Assembly (NCBI RefSeq): GCF_003344345.1
Contig: NZ_QPIP01000002.1
Span: 1 to 59,371 of the forward strand
DNA length: 59,371 bases
Source of the DNA: Wolbachia endosymbiont of Cylisticus convexus
GTDB taxonomy: Bacteria > Pseudomonadota > Alphaproteobacteria > Rickettsiales > Anaplasmataceae
Direction of reading: 5' to 3'
Shown here: one piece after another, positions 1 through 10,435 of the stretch
How positions within the stretch are numbered: the first letter of the stretch is position 1
Layout of the letters: each line of letters opens with the position of its first letter
Made by a program: the position numbers and the translations under genes
The notes under the pieces: model-generated
What the model saw: only the letters and a program-made list of their open reading frames with translations
The model's database searches: none
Told to the model about the DNA's origin: nothing

Positions 1-13
1 GGAATCTACCGTC

Positions 14-952
14 TTAAGCGTCAAGATAAAAACTATTGTTTTTTACCATGGCATTTAAACAAATAATGATTTTTCTCATGACAGCAACTAATGCAACTTT
101 AGCGGCTTTGCCAGAAGCAACTAAGCGCTGATAAAGAGCTTTCATTTTCCTGTTATGACGCATTGCGACCACAGCAGACATGTATAATGCTTTTCGAGCA
201 TAAAACCTGCCACCTATGATTTGAGCTTTGCTTACCTTTCTTCCGCTTTCATTAGTTTTTGGTGCAACTCCAATTAGACAGGCTATTTCTTTATTATCTA
301 ATCTACCAAGCTCAGGTACTTCTATGAGTAGGATACTCGCAATTTTGCGTCCAATACCTTTATAGCTAGTTAGAAGTTTGCTTTTTTCCTTCAAACCAGG
401 GTCAGAGTCTATTATGTCTTCTATGTCTTGCCTAACTTGCTCTAATTGTTTTTTGGCAAATTCTATCTGCTTTACTATATATTCTCTGGCTTTTCCTGTC
501 ACATTATGTAAACGACACATATTTGCGTGAACATCATCGCTTAGATTACGCTCAATTGCTCTTAGTTCTTTTAGTTCTTCTTGTTTTTGTGAAACTATAC
601 ATTCTACTACCTCATCGTTTTTTGTGATAAATTCAGCATACTTTTCTAGCAATTTTGCATCTAATTTGTCTGTTTTTGCAAAATGGTTACAAGCTTTCGC
701 AAACGCATATACCCGGTTTGGGTGAGCTCTATGCACAACTATACTATGTTCTTGTAACAATTTTACGACAAGTTTTTCATAACCGCCTGTTGATTCTACT
801 ACACATAATTCAACAAATACATTAACTATTTTTGACTTTATAAACTCAGATATAGCTTTTTCTGCATTTTCTATACGCTGATGTTTATTGTTGATTGAAA
901 TATCAAGTGTCTCTTTTGAAACATCAATACCCATAAAAACTGTTCTAGCCAT
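14..952 (-). CDS. IS110-family transposase (DEDD recombinase)
   Basis: This 312-residue protein is the transposase of an IS110-family insertion sequence, which moves by site-specific recombination rather than DDE cut-and-paste. The N-terminal RuvC-like domain opens with GIDVSKETLD, followed by VESTGGYE and the KTDKLDA motif, which supply the acidic residues of the DEDD site. The C-terminal Tnp_20 domain is complete: the helix-hairpin-like segment SYKGIGRKIASILLIEVPEL, then IGVAPKTNESGRKVSKA carrying the conserved Ser-Gly, then GGRFYARKALYMSA. The stop lies only 13 bases from the window edge, so the 3' end of the element is essentially at base 1. The length is normal for the family and there is no internal stop, so the copy may be active. 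Its long non-coding end lies upstream of the start, from 953 on. Confidence 0.93.
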   Translation of the reverse strand: MARTVFMGIDVSKETLDISINNKHQRIENAEKAISEFIKSKIVNVFVELCVVESTGGYEKLVVKLLQEHSIVVHRAHPNRVYAFAKACNHFAKTDKLDAKLLEKYAEFITKNDEVVECIVSQKQEELKELRAIERNLSDDVHANMCRLHNVTGKAREYIVKQIEFAKKQLEQVRQDIEDIIDSDPGLKEKSKLLTSYKGIGRKIASILLIEVPELGRLDNKEIACLIGVAPKTNESGRKVSKAQIIGGRFYARKALYMSAVVAMRHNRKMKALYQRLVASGKAAKVALVAVMRKIIICLNAMVKNNSFYLDA

Positions 953-1140
953 TTTTGCACCTATAAATTATAATCAAATAACAATATAAATGATGTACAG
1001 GATTGTGATTCGATCTTTTAGATCCCCCTACCGTTCGTACTACATTTTTTAAGCAAGGAGTGTACTGAGATTCCTACGATTTCTATCAATCAATCCAATT
1101 GACAGTATCACTCCTTGCTCATTATAGCCTTGCGACTTTG
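953..1140 (-). other. non-coding end of the IS110 element with a stem-loop (possible bridge RNA region)
   Basis: No coding potential is seen here. An imperfect hairpin is formed by 1052-1067 and 1103-1119: 11 paired bases, a single bulged A, then 5 more pairs, around a 35-base loop. In IS110-group elements the non-coding end before the recombinase gene encodes a structured bridge RNA that names target and donor sites; that is known for the family. That this hairpin belongs to such an RNA is my inference. The outer boundary of the element near 1140 is not proven. Confidence 0.35.
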
Positions 1141-1227
1141 ATTTAATATACAATCCAGTTTTCTTTACCAAAAGTGCCTCATTCTATAACGCAAAACCCA
1201 TACTCCAATTAATTACTTGCAATCTGG

Positions 1228-1250
1228 ATCCCAGTGTCAAGCACTGGGAT
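1228..1250. repeat. Wolbachia palindromic element-type repeat
   Basis: Nine-base perfect arms (ATCCCAGTG at 1228-1236 and CACTGGGAT at 1242-1250) surround a TCAAG loop. The same core recurs at about twenty places in this window. The rest of the 953-1400 gap holds partial copies of the same repeat family and, at 1384-1401 in reverse, the motif GTATCTGTTCAGCAGAGT that also occurs near 13431 and 51172. Confidence 0.8.
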
Positions 1251-1400
1251 GACAGTAGAAGAAGCACTGGAATGACATCACAAAGGCTACTCGAATGACA
1301 TCTTCTTACGGATAATGCTCATGCAGCTGTGTGTCACGCACTGACCATTTATTCCTACATTTTTTTGCCTATCTTATTTTGTCACTCTGCTGAACAGATA

Positions 1401-2906
1401 CTAAAGTGCTAGCTTCTTCGGGTTCACGCACAATTCTATCAGGAGTTTTGTGACTGTAATTGCAGAAAACATCGAGCATAAAACTCCTATTGATAAAGTG
1501 ACAGAAAACCCTCTAATTGCTCCGCTACCAATAATAAACATTATTCCCGCAGCAATTAATGTAGTGAAGTTTGAATCAAGGATTGTTTTTATTGCATTTT
1601 TAAATCCTTCTTCAATGGCACGAGCTGTTCTTTTTCCTGCTCTTATTTCTTCGCGAATACGTTCAAATATCAAAACATTTGCATCCACCGACATGCCAAC
1701 AGTTAGCGCAATTCCAGCAATTCCAGGTAGAGTAAGAGTTGCTTCAAGTAGGGTGAGAATGAGTAGTATGGAAGTTACATTAAAAACAAGTGCAACAGAC
1801 GCCAATAAGCCTAACTTGCCATAAATAATCATTATAAATAAAGCAACAGCGATAATTGAAATTATCGCTGCTCTTTTTCCTGCTTTTATTGACTCTTCTC
1901 CAAGGCTTGGACCAATGTTTTTTTCTTCAATTATTTTAAGTGGTGCAGGTAGTGCACCAGATTTTAAAAGTATTGCAAGTTCGCTCGCTTGTTTTTCAGT
2001 GAAGTTACCGCTAATTTCTCCCTCTCCATTTAGAATTGGTTCACGTATTGTTGGTACAGTTAAGACTGTGTTATCTAGAACAATTGCAAAAGGCTTTCCT
2101 ACATTTTCTTTAGTGATTTTCGCAAATCTTTTACTCGCTACGCTATCAAATTTAAAATGTACTGTTGGTTTACCTAAATTGCTGAATCTAACTGATGCAT
2201 TGACCAATGAATCACCGCCTATTTCAGTCTTGCGGAATATTAGATAGGAATTACCCAAAGAATCCTTGAGCATAACCGTAGTTTCATAGTCTATATCTTG
2301 CAACTTTGCTACGTTAGTGTTTACCAAATGGAAAGCTAGCTTAGCTGTTTTGCCAAGCAGAGATTTTATCTGCTGAGTGTCTTCTACTCCAGGAACTTGG
2401 ACTAATATCTTATTCTGTCCTTGTTTTTGTACACTTACTTCCTTAGTACCAAGCTTATCTAATCGCCTTTGGACATTAATTATCGATTCAGAAACTACTT
2501 CATTGATTAATGAATTCTTATAATTCGGTTTATATGAAATGAAAATTGAAGCATCCTTTCTACTCAGCTCTAAGTTTGGGTTTATTTTGTGGATTAACGT
2601 TGAAACTTTTTTGTAATCATCAATATTACTTAAAGTTACAACTATTTGTTTATCGTTTTTTATGCTACTTTGTGTTAACAGACCTTCTTTTATTTCATCG
2701 GCTAGCATGCTAGATTTTTCTTTAAAGTAGAAATCCAAGTCTACGTTCAGGAGCAGAGATGATCCACCTTTCAAATCAAGCCCTAGATTTATTCTCTTTT
2801 TTGAGATGAAAAACTTATTATCAAAGAAATTTGGCAGTGTTATATATAAAGATAGTAAAAAAATTAGTAATACCGAAAGAGATTTAACTATGAGCTTGTT
2901 TGGCAT
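1401..2906 (-). CDS. secD: protein translocase subunit SecD
   Basis: SecD is the large partner of SecF. With SecYEG it pulls proteins across the inner membrane using the proton gradient. The 501 residues show an N-terminal membrane segment, the INLGLDLKGGSSLLLNVDL signature just after it, a periplasmic region containing VQVPGVEDTQQIKSLLGKTA, and a C-terminal block of five hydrophobic segments with the characteristic GMSVDANVLIFERIREE motif. The length is somewhat short compared with E. coli SecD (615) but normal for Rickettsiales, which have a reduced periplasmic domain. secF is not adjacent; it lies at 19251-20123 on the same strand. No frameshift or missing motif is seen. Confidence 0.97.
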   Translation of the reverse strand: MPNKLIVKSLSVLLIFLLSLYITLPNFFDNKFFISKKRINLGLDLKGGSSLLLNVDLDFYFKEKSSMLADEIKEGLLTQSSIKNDKQIVVTLSNIDDYKKVSTLIHKINPNLELSRKDASIFISYKPNYKNSLINEVVSESIINVQRRLDKLGTKEVSVQKQGQNKILVQVPGVEDTQQIKSLLGKTAKLAFHLVNTNVAKLQDIDYETTVMLKDSLGNSYLIFRKTEIGGDSLVNASVRFSNLGKPTVHFKFDSVASKRFAKITKENVGKPFAIVLDNTVLTVPTIREPILNGEGEISGNFTEKQASELAILLKSGALPAPLKIIEEKNIGPSLGEESIKAGKRAAIISIIAVALFIMIIYGKLGLLASVALVFNVTSILLILTLLEATLTLPGIAGIALTVGMSVDANVLIFERIREEIRAGKRTARAIEEGFKNAIKTILDSNFTTLIAAGIMFIIGSGAIRGFSVTLSIGVLCSMFSAITVTKLLIELCVNPKKLAL

Positions 2907-2994
2907 AAATTTAAACTATATTAGATGCATTGTAAACTGAATAGCTGCTAACCACAAGCACCTAAAAAAGATTAAGACTACTTAAAGCCCTAAT

Positions 2995-3369
2995 CTATAA
3001 TTGACGATCTGCAATTTGCTCTTCTGAAACATTATTTACTGAAGTGTTATAAATGTATGAATTAGGTTCAGAATTAGCTTTAAGATTCTCTATTTGTTTA
3101 TTTTTTCTAATGCTATCAATCGGAAGGTAAATGCATAAACCAAGTATTGAAAAAGTAACTATAGTAGCTGGTATGTGAGTAGTAAGAAATTCACTATAAC
3201 TTGGACCTTCCCAATCGAGATGATTAGATAGAGAAGGATGATAGGAAAAACTGGGAATTGCTACTGCTGTACTTAATGCTGTTAGAACGCTAGCGACAGT
3301 GACACTGAAAAGGGGTAAAACATTTTTTTTATTAAATCTGCCATTAGAATCTTTTAAAATATCAAACAT
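2995..3369 (-). CDS. orphan two-segment membrane protein
   Basis: This 124-residue protein has no family that I recognise. It has a hydrophobic stretch at about residues 17-40 (LFSVTVASVLTALSTAVAI) and a second at about 67-88 (HIPATIVTFSILGLCIYLPI), then a polar tail rich in Asn and Ser. A good ribosome binding site (GAGGAGT, read on the minus strand near 3375) precedes the start, so expression is plausible. It stands alone between secD and the divergent hemC. It is probably a lineage-specific inner-membrane protein; no function is proposed. Confidence 0.6.
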   Translation of the reverse strand: MFDILKDSNGRFNKKNVLPLFSVTVASVLTALSTAVAIPSFSYHPSLSNHLDWEGPSYSEFLTTHIPATIVTFSILGLCIYLPIDSIRKNKQIENLKANSEPNSYIYNTSVNNVSEEQIADRQL

Positions 3370-3488
3370 ATAAACTCCTCGATTACTAAATGTGCGTGAT
3401 ACTAAGAGCTAATTATAAGATGTTCAATAACTAAATTGGAGATAATAAAAAATGGGCATAGAATATAGACATACAATATGAAGAATAT

Positions 3489-4367
3489 ATGCTAGTTAAA
3501 ATGGGTACGAGGGGAAGCGACCTTGCAATTGCCCAAGCTTTGGAAGCAAAACAAAGATTATTAGAGTCTTTTCCTAATCTATCCATTGAGATCGTTAAAA
3601 TAAAAACTTCTGGTGACAAACATGCTAATGTAAACCTTGCTGAAATAGGAGGTAAAGGACTGTTCCTCAGAGAGATTGAGGCTGAATTGCTTGAGAATAA
3701 TATAGATATGGCAGTTCATTCGTTAAAAGATGTACCTGCATTTTTCTCGAAGGATTTGGCAATCCCTTGTGTTTTAGAGAGGTTAAGTCCATGTGATGTA
3801 TTTGTTTCTCATAAATATGAAAGCCTAAAATCCTTGCCACAGCAGGCTATGATTGCAACTTCTTCAATAAGAAGAAAAGTTCAGCTGCTAAATCTCAGGC
3901 CGGATCTGAATATAGTACCGCTGCGCGGAAATGTGACAACTAGACTGCAAAATCAAAATTTTGATGGAATAATTCTAGCTGAAGCAGGGCTGATAAGATT
4001 AAAAAAACATCACTCAATTACAGAGGTATTGCCATCGAAAGTCATGTTAAGTGCGGTAGGGCAGGGGGTAATTTGCATTCAATGTCGAAAGAATGATGTA
4101 AAAGTTATCGATCTTTTAGAGAAAATTAATAATAATATGTCTTTTATAAGGACAAAATCAGAGCGCAGTTTCATGAAGACAGTAAATGGTTCATGCTTTA
4201 CGCCGCTTGCAGCCTTGGCAGAATATGTGAGTGAAAACATGCTGCATCTTTATTGTATGTTAGCAGACGAAAGGGGTATATACTTTACTGAGCGCACTTC
4301 GTTTGTAGAAGATGCAGAAAAAATGGGTATGGATGCAGGATTAGAGTTAAAGTCAAAATGCTTATAA
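3489..4367 (+). CDS. hemC: porphobilinogen deaminase (hydroxymethylbilane synthase)
   Basis: HemC joins four porphobilinogen molecules into hydroxymethylbilane in the heme pathway. The 292 residues begin with the typical MGTRGSDLAIAQA segment and carry KTSGDK, the EIGGKGLFLREIE loop, the HSLKDVP motif and the ATSSIRRK and RGNVTTRL arginine clusters that bind substrate. The dipyrromethane cofactor cysteine lies in NGSCFTPLAALAEY near the C terminus. Length is slightly below E. coli HemC (313) through a short C-terminal domain. The 3' end overlaps the murB start by 10 bases, which suggests translational coupling. Confidence 0.96.
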   Translation: MLVKMGTRGSDLAIAQALEAKQRLLESFPNLSIEIVKIKTSGDKHANVNLAEIGGKGLFLREIEAELLENNIDMAVHSLKDVPAFFSKDLAIPCVLERLSPCDVFVSHKYESLKSLPQQAMIATSSIRRKVQLLNLRPDLNIVPLRGNVTTRLQNQNFDGIILAEAGLIRLKKHHSITEVLPSKVMLSAVGQGVICIQCRKNDVKVIDLLEKINNNMSFIRTKSERSFMKTVNGSCFTPLAALAEYVSENMLHLYCMLADERGIYFTERTSFVEDAEKMGMDAGLELKSKCL

Positions 4368-5241
4368 GCTTACCTAAAGTACGCGGAATCTATCGTTATA
4401 ATGTTTTAATGTCTAAAATGACATGGTTAAATGTTGGTGGCCAAGCTGATGTACTATTTAAGCCACGTGACATTGAAGATCTAATGTGCTTGATAAAAGA
4501 TACTGAGTTACCAATTAGTGTTATTGGTGCAACATCTAACATAATAGTGCAAGATAGTGGCATTCGAGGAATAACGGTGAAATTAGGTAAGGAATTTGCG
4601 TATATTAAATGTAAAGATAATAACTCCATAATTGCGGGTGGCGCTGCGCTGCTTAGTAACCTTGCATACTTTGCTGGGGAACAAGAAATTAGCGGACTTG
4701 AGTTTCTTGCTGGAATTCCAGGAACAGTTGGCGGTGGAATAGAAATGAATGCAGGTGCATATGGTAGTGATATTGCAAGTGTTGTACAGTCGATAAGAGC
4801 AGTAAATCTAGAAGATGGAAATTTATATGAATTCTCCAGCGAAGAAATGGGATATTTTTATCGTGGACATAGTCTAAAAGGAAGGTGGATTTTTGTTGAA
4901 GCTGAGTTTAAAGGAGTAAGTTCAGAGTATGAGCTTATATTGCAAAGATTAAAGGAAGTTATTGATAAAAAAACAAAAGCCAACCAGTAGGAGGAAAAAC
5001 TGCTGGCTGCATATTTAAAAATCCAAGAGGCTGCAAGGCATGGAAACTGATTGATGAGTCCGGCTGCCGAGGATTAAATAACGGCAGAGCTAAAATTTCT
5101 AAGAAACATTGTAATTTTCTGCTCAATTACAATAATGCAACTGCATTTGACTTAGAAAACCTTGGCAACAGAGTAAAAGATGCAGTAAAAGATAAATTTA
5201 ACGTTGAACTTGAGTGGGAGATAAGGGTTTTGGGTAGATAG
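4358..5241 (+). pseudogene. murB: UDP-N-acetylenolpyruvoylglucosamine reductase, frameshifted
   Basis: MurB reduces UDP-GlcNAc-enolpyruvate to UDP-MurNAc, the second step of lipid II synthesis, using FAD and NADPH. The first frame (4358-4990, 210 residues) has the FAD-binding pieces MTWLNVGGQADV, IGATSNIIV and GLEFLAGIPGTVGGGIEMNAGA with YGSDIASVV, then meets TAG. From about 4979 a second frame runs to 5241 and supplies the missing half: [17 protein letters not shown], where Cys sits at the usual catalytic Ser/Cys position, [20 protein letters not shown] and [10 protein letters not shown]. One extra A in the A7 run at 4967-4973 would restore a 294-residue MurB. Both halves look well conserved, so the lesion is very recent, is rescued by slippage, or is a sequence error. 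Confidence 0.9.
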
Positions 5242-5309
5242 CTGCTTCCGGTTATTTTAACCTAATTCCAAAAATTATTGTATAATATGGTTTTGAGGTT
5301 TTATTTTCG

Positions 5310-6487
5310 ATGCACAAACTTGCAATACTCTTTTCTATATTGCTTGCAGTCGTTGCTTACTACTTAAATAATGAAGTGATATTTGAAGTTGCAAAGCTAT
5401 TTAGCGATATATTCATCAGTCTGTTGAAATTGATTAGCTTACCTTTAGTTTTTCTATCTATCGTGTCCACAATTTCCGGGCTTAAAGACTCAATTGAAAT
5501 TAAAGTTTTACTTAAGAAAACACTACTTTATACGCTGCTTACAACCATTATAGCTGCATTTGTTGCGCTATCTTTCTATTTACTCGTGGATCCAGTAAGA
5601 AAAAATTTCATAAGTAACACAATAGAAAGTGTGAGTGACAGCAACCACAATTACTTTTCATACTTAAAATCACTCATTCCATCAAATTTTGTGCAAGTTT
5701 TTCTTGAAAATAACGTTATTGGCAGCATATTGATTGCTTTTTTGATGGGTGGAGCTATTATTTCGCTCTCAAAAGAAAAACAGGATATATTACACCAAAT
5801 ATTCTCTGCACTGTTTGATACACTTCTTAAAATTGCCCAAGGGTTATTAAAGTTTATTCCTCTTGCTGTATGGTCTTTTATCACATGTTTTTTATACGAG
5901 TTAAAAGGTGGCAGCGAATTCCATAGTCTTTTTTGGTATTTTGCTTGCATAATGTCTGCAAATTTCGTGCAAGCATTTGTGATTTTGCCACTACTCATGT
6001 GGTATAAAGGTATATCACCAATTCAAACGATGAAGGGAGTTATGCCAGCACTCACACTTGCATTTTTTCTAAGTCATCCAGTGCGACGCTGCCTACAACT
6101 ATAGAATGTGTGCAAAATCAACTAAAGGTACCAAAGAAATTATCGTCTTTTATTCTACCAATATGCACAACAGTCAATATGAATGCGTGTGCTGCATTTA
6201 TTTTAATCACAGTGATGTTTGTTGCAGAGATGAATGGGCACACATTTTCCTTAAGTGAGATGTTCATATGGATTTTCTTAGCTACAGGAGCTGCAATTGG
6301 CAACGCTGGAGTGCCGATGGGGTGCTATTTTATGGCAACTAGTTATCTGGTATCAATGAATGTTCCTTTGTACATTATGGGACTGATTTTGCCTATTTAT
6401 ACAATCATCGATATGTTTGAAACTGCAATAAATGTGTGGTCTGATGTCTGTATAACGCAGATAATTAATAAAGAATGTAAAACTTAA
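5310..6487 (+). pseudogene. dicarboxylate/glutamate:cation symporter (DAACS family), frameshifted
   Basis: This is a sodium- or proton-coupled dicarboxylate/amino acid symporter of the GltP/DctA type in the inner membrane. The first frame (264 residues, to 6104) has about six hydrophobic segments, including KLISLPLVFLSIVSTISGL, which is typical of the family. The second frame (to 6487) contains NMNACAAFILITVMFVAEMNG and the GAAIGNAGVPMG loop. Between them the other frame reads KSSSATLPTTIECV, the family's serine-rich re-entrant loop. One extra T in the T6 run at 6063-6068 would rejoin the frames. A clean TATAAT lies at 5281-5286, about 24 bases before the start. The downstream pyrE starts two bases after the stop, so both were probably cotranscribed. 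Confidence 0.88.
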
Positions 6488-6488
6488 A

Positions 6489-7079
6489 ATGATACTAGAC
6501 AATCCGATAATAAAAGAATTTGAAGAAGCTGGTGCGATTTTGCACGGGCATTTTGTACTCTCATCAGGGCTGCACAGCGATACGTATATACAATGCGCTA
6601 AGATCTTTGAACATCCAAGCAGAGCGATGAAAATTTGTGAATTATTGGCGAATAAAATAAGAAAAGAACTTATTGAACCCATAGACTTAATACTATCTCC
6701 TGCAATTGGAGGGATAATAGTGGGTTATGAGATTGGCAGACAGCTTGGAATCAGAACAATGTTCTGCGAGCGTGTTAATGGTAAGTTTGAATTGCGCCGC
6801 GGATTTAAAATCAAACAAGGTGAAAAAATATTACTAATTGAAGATGTGATAACCACAGGTAAATCTTCACTTGAAGCAGTAAAATGTGGAGAAGAGGAGG
6901 GAGGTAAAGTTGTTGCTGAAGCTTCTTTGATAAAGAGAAATAGTGAAACAAAACTACCTTTTCCTATCATATCTTTGATTGAACTAAACATTCAAAACTA
7001 TAGCGAGAAAGAACTGCCAAGTGAATTAAAACAATTACCCATAACGAAACCTGGGAGTAGAGAATATTTAACAAAGTAA
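6489..7079 (+). CDS. pyrE: orotate phosphoribosyltransferase
   Basis: PyrE converts orotate and PRPP to OMP, the step before PyrF (found at 45792-46463). The 196 residues hold the type I PRTase fold, with DLILSPAIGGIIVGYEIGRQ early on and the PRPP-binding motif LLIEDVITTGKSSLEA with its acidic pair. FELRRGFKIKQGEKIL is the flexible catalytic loop region. Length is normal for the alphaproteobacterial form (190-230). The start lies two bases after the symporter gene, and a strong hairpin follows the stop. Confidence 0.95.
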   Translation: MILDNPIIKEFEEAGAILHGHFVLSSGLHSDTYIQCAKIFEHPSRAMKICELLANKIRKELIEPIDLILSPAIGGIIVGYEIGRQLGIRTMFCERVNGKFELRRGFKIKQGEKILLIEDVITTGKSSLEAVKCGEEEGGKVVAEASLIKRNSETKLPFPIISLIELNIQNYSEKELPSELKQLPITKPGSREYLTK

Positions 7080-7095
7080 TTCTATATATGGCTAA

Positions 7096-7127
7096 GGTTT
7101 TTATGGGTTAAAAAACCCATAAAAACC
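7096..7127. terminator. bidirectional hairpin terminator between pyrE and the convergent orphan gene
   Basis: Two perfectly complementary 14-base arms (7096-7109 and 7114-7127) enclose a loop of four A. The left arm ends GGGTT and holds a T5 run and the right arm holds an A5 run, so either strand shows U-rich sequence in the RNA. The position between the ends of two convergent genes fits a shared terminator. Confidence 0.75.
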
Positions 7128-7136
7128 CTGTTGTGA

Positions 7137-7562
7137 TTAAAAATACACTAAATCTTGATTTTCACATGTTGCATTTTCTGCCATAAGAGACAATAATTCT
7201 GCGCTCTTATGGAGACTATTTGCACCAACTTCTAAGATATGAGATTTTGCTTCTGTAAGTTCACATTCAATCTTATCTATTTTCCCATTCAAATTTTTAT
7301 GTGCATCTTTGATTAACTCATTCATTTTATCTTTTAAAAGTGCCCTTGCTTCTTTACTCTGTTCAGTAAGAAGATCATCTATTTTGTTTGTGATTTCAGG
7401 CTTTATAAGACTTTCAATTTTTCCTTCAATTTTTTTTACTTCATCTTGAGCTGCTTTTCTAGCTTCTGCTTTTAAGTCGTCACCCATTTCAGTTATTACT
7501 TCCTTCGTAACTTTTTTTGCTGCTTCATTTACGCCCAACATGTCTCTTATTGTACTACCCAC
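7137..7562 (-). CDS. orphan coiled-coil protein, possibly 5' truncated
   Basis: No family is recognised. The 141 residues are highly charged and helical, with long runs of heptad-like sequence (KDLKAEARKAAQDEVKKIEG and TEQSKEARALLKDKMNELI), so a coiled coil covers most of the length. The start given here is GTG at 7562. The same frame stays open upstream to an in-frame TGA at 7670-7668, with a TTG five codons above that, so an older longer N terminus may have been cut by a nonsense mutation. The C-terminal tail (ENATCENQDLVYF) resembles a decoded stretch at about 46500-46565, next to the Cys-rich gene, where it is in a broken frame. Confidence 0.6.
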   Translation of the reverse strand: MGSTIRDMLGVNEAAKKVTKEVITEMGDDLKAEARKAAQDEVKKIEGKIESLIKPEITNKIDDLLTEQSKEARALLKDKMNELIKDAHKNLNGKIDKIECELTEAKSHILEVGANSLHKSAELLSLMAENATCENQDLVYF

Positions 7563-7807
7563 GCCATATGCTAAAGGTTTGTAACTTGATTGACTTTCTG
7601 AATTTTTTAGTTCGTTCAGGTGTACTTCGTGGACTTTATTCTGTGTGTGATGACTTGGTTGATCGTCTCAACTATAGTTTCTCAATAATATATTCCTTAG
7701 TTTAAAATTAATACTAATATTAGTATTTAAATATAAATATTATATTAATATAGGCACTTTTCAGGGTAGTAGTATAAATTTATAGCGCCTTTAAAAAAAA
7801 TTCATGA

Positions 7808-9826
<2,019 letters not shown>

Positions 9827-10435
9827 CCATACGCATCAAGTTAAGGAAAAATGGCATAAGAAAGAAGAGAAGCAGTAAAAATTATTTTAGATATTAAACG
9901 ATAAAATTAGTAATTTATAGACTCTTTTAAAAAAATTACCTTATTTTAGATCAAGATTTCTTAAAAAATAAATATAATAAATAAACCTTAAATGGTTGCT
10001 ATATTGGGTGTATTCTCTTAACTTGACGCCTATGGTTTATTTTACACTCCCTATGTCTATTTTCGAATTTGCCTCATAAATCCCTCCCTCCACTGCTTCT
10101 TATACATCGCCATGCAACAAAGCCACCACATTTGAGTAAATATTGCTATGTAAACGTTTTTTGATAGTATGCATGTTGCTTTTCAGAAAAATATTAGTAG
10201 CATTAAACAAGATGCTGATATTAGTTTTCAATTCTTCTGTTAGTTAATTCACACCTGTCAGATCAAGTCTAAACCATTACATTTTAGTTGTATTAGATAA
10301 AACTTAAGCATGCCTTTTTAGTTAATCTTGACTTTAGCCATCCTCCTGCCCTTTTTCTTACCGTTTATCGCAAATCTCCCTAACGTTATCTCTTATAGAT
10401 TCATTCAAACTTAATTAAGTGGGAGTATTGTTAAT
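9827..10435. other. gene-free gap with repeat fragments
   Basis: No gene is supported. Three repeat fragments are visible. First, 9826-9851 matches, in reverse, 44481-44506; a related form lies at about 10014-10036. Second, ATGCAACAAAGCC at 10112-10124 is identical to the terminal repeat of the IS5-family elements at 51444 and 58297, so this is a probable solo end. Third, 10211-10250 matches, in reverse, 39953-39993 with about two mismatches. The promoter of the following ankyrin gene must lie in the last part. Confidence 0.55.

Noticed and set aside
1450..1824. Open frame on the plus strand inside secD
   Set aside because: It is antisense to a strongly conserved SecD region, has no ribosome site, and its translation is low-complexity and unlike any protein.
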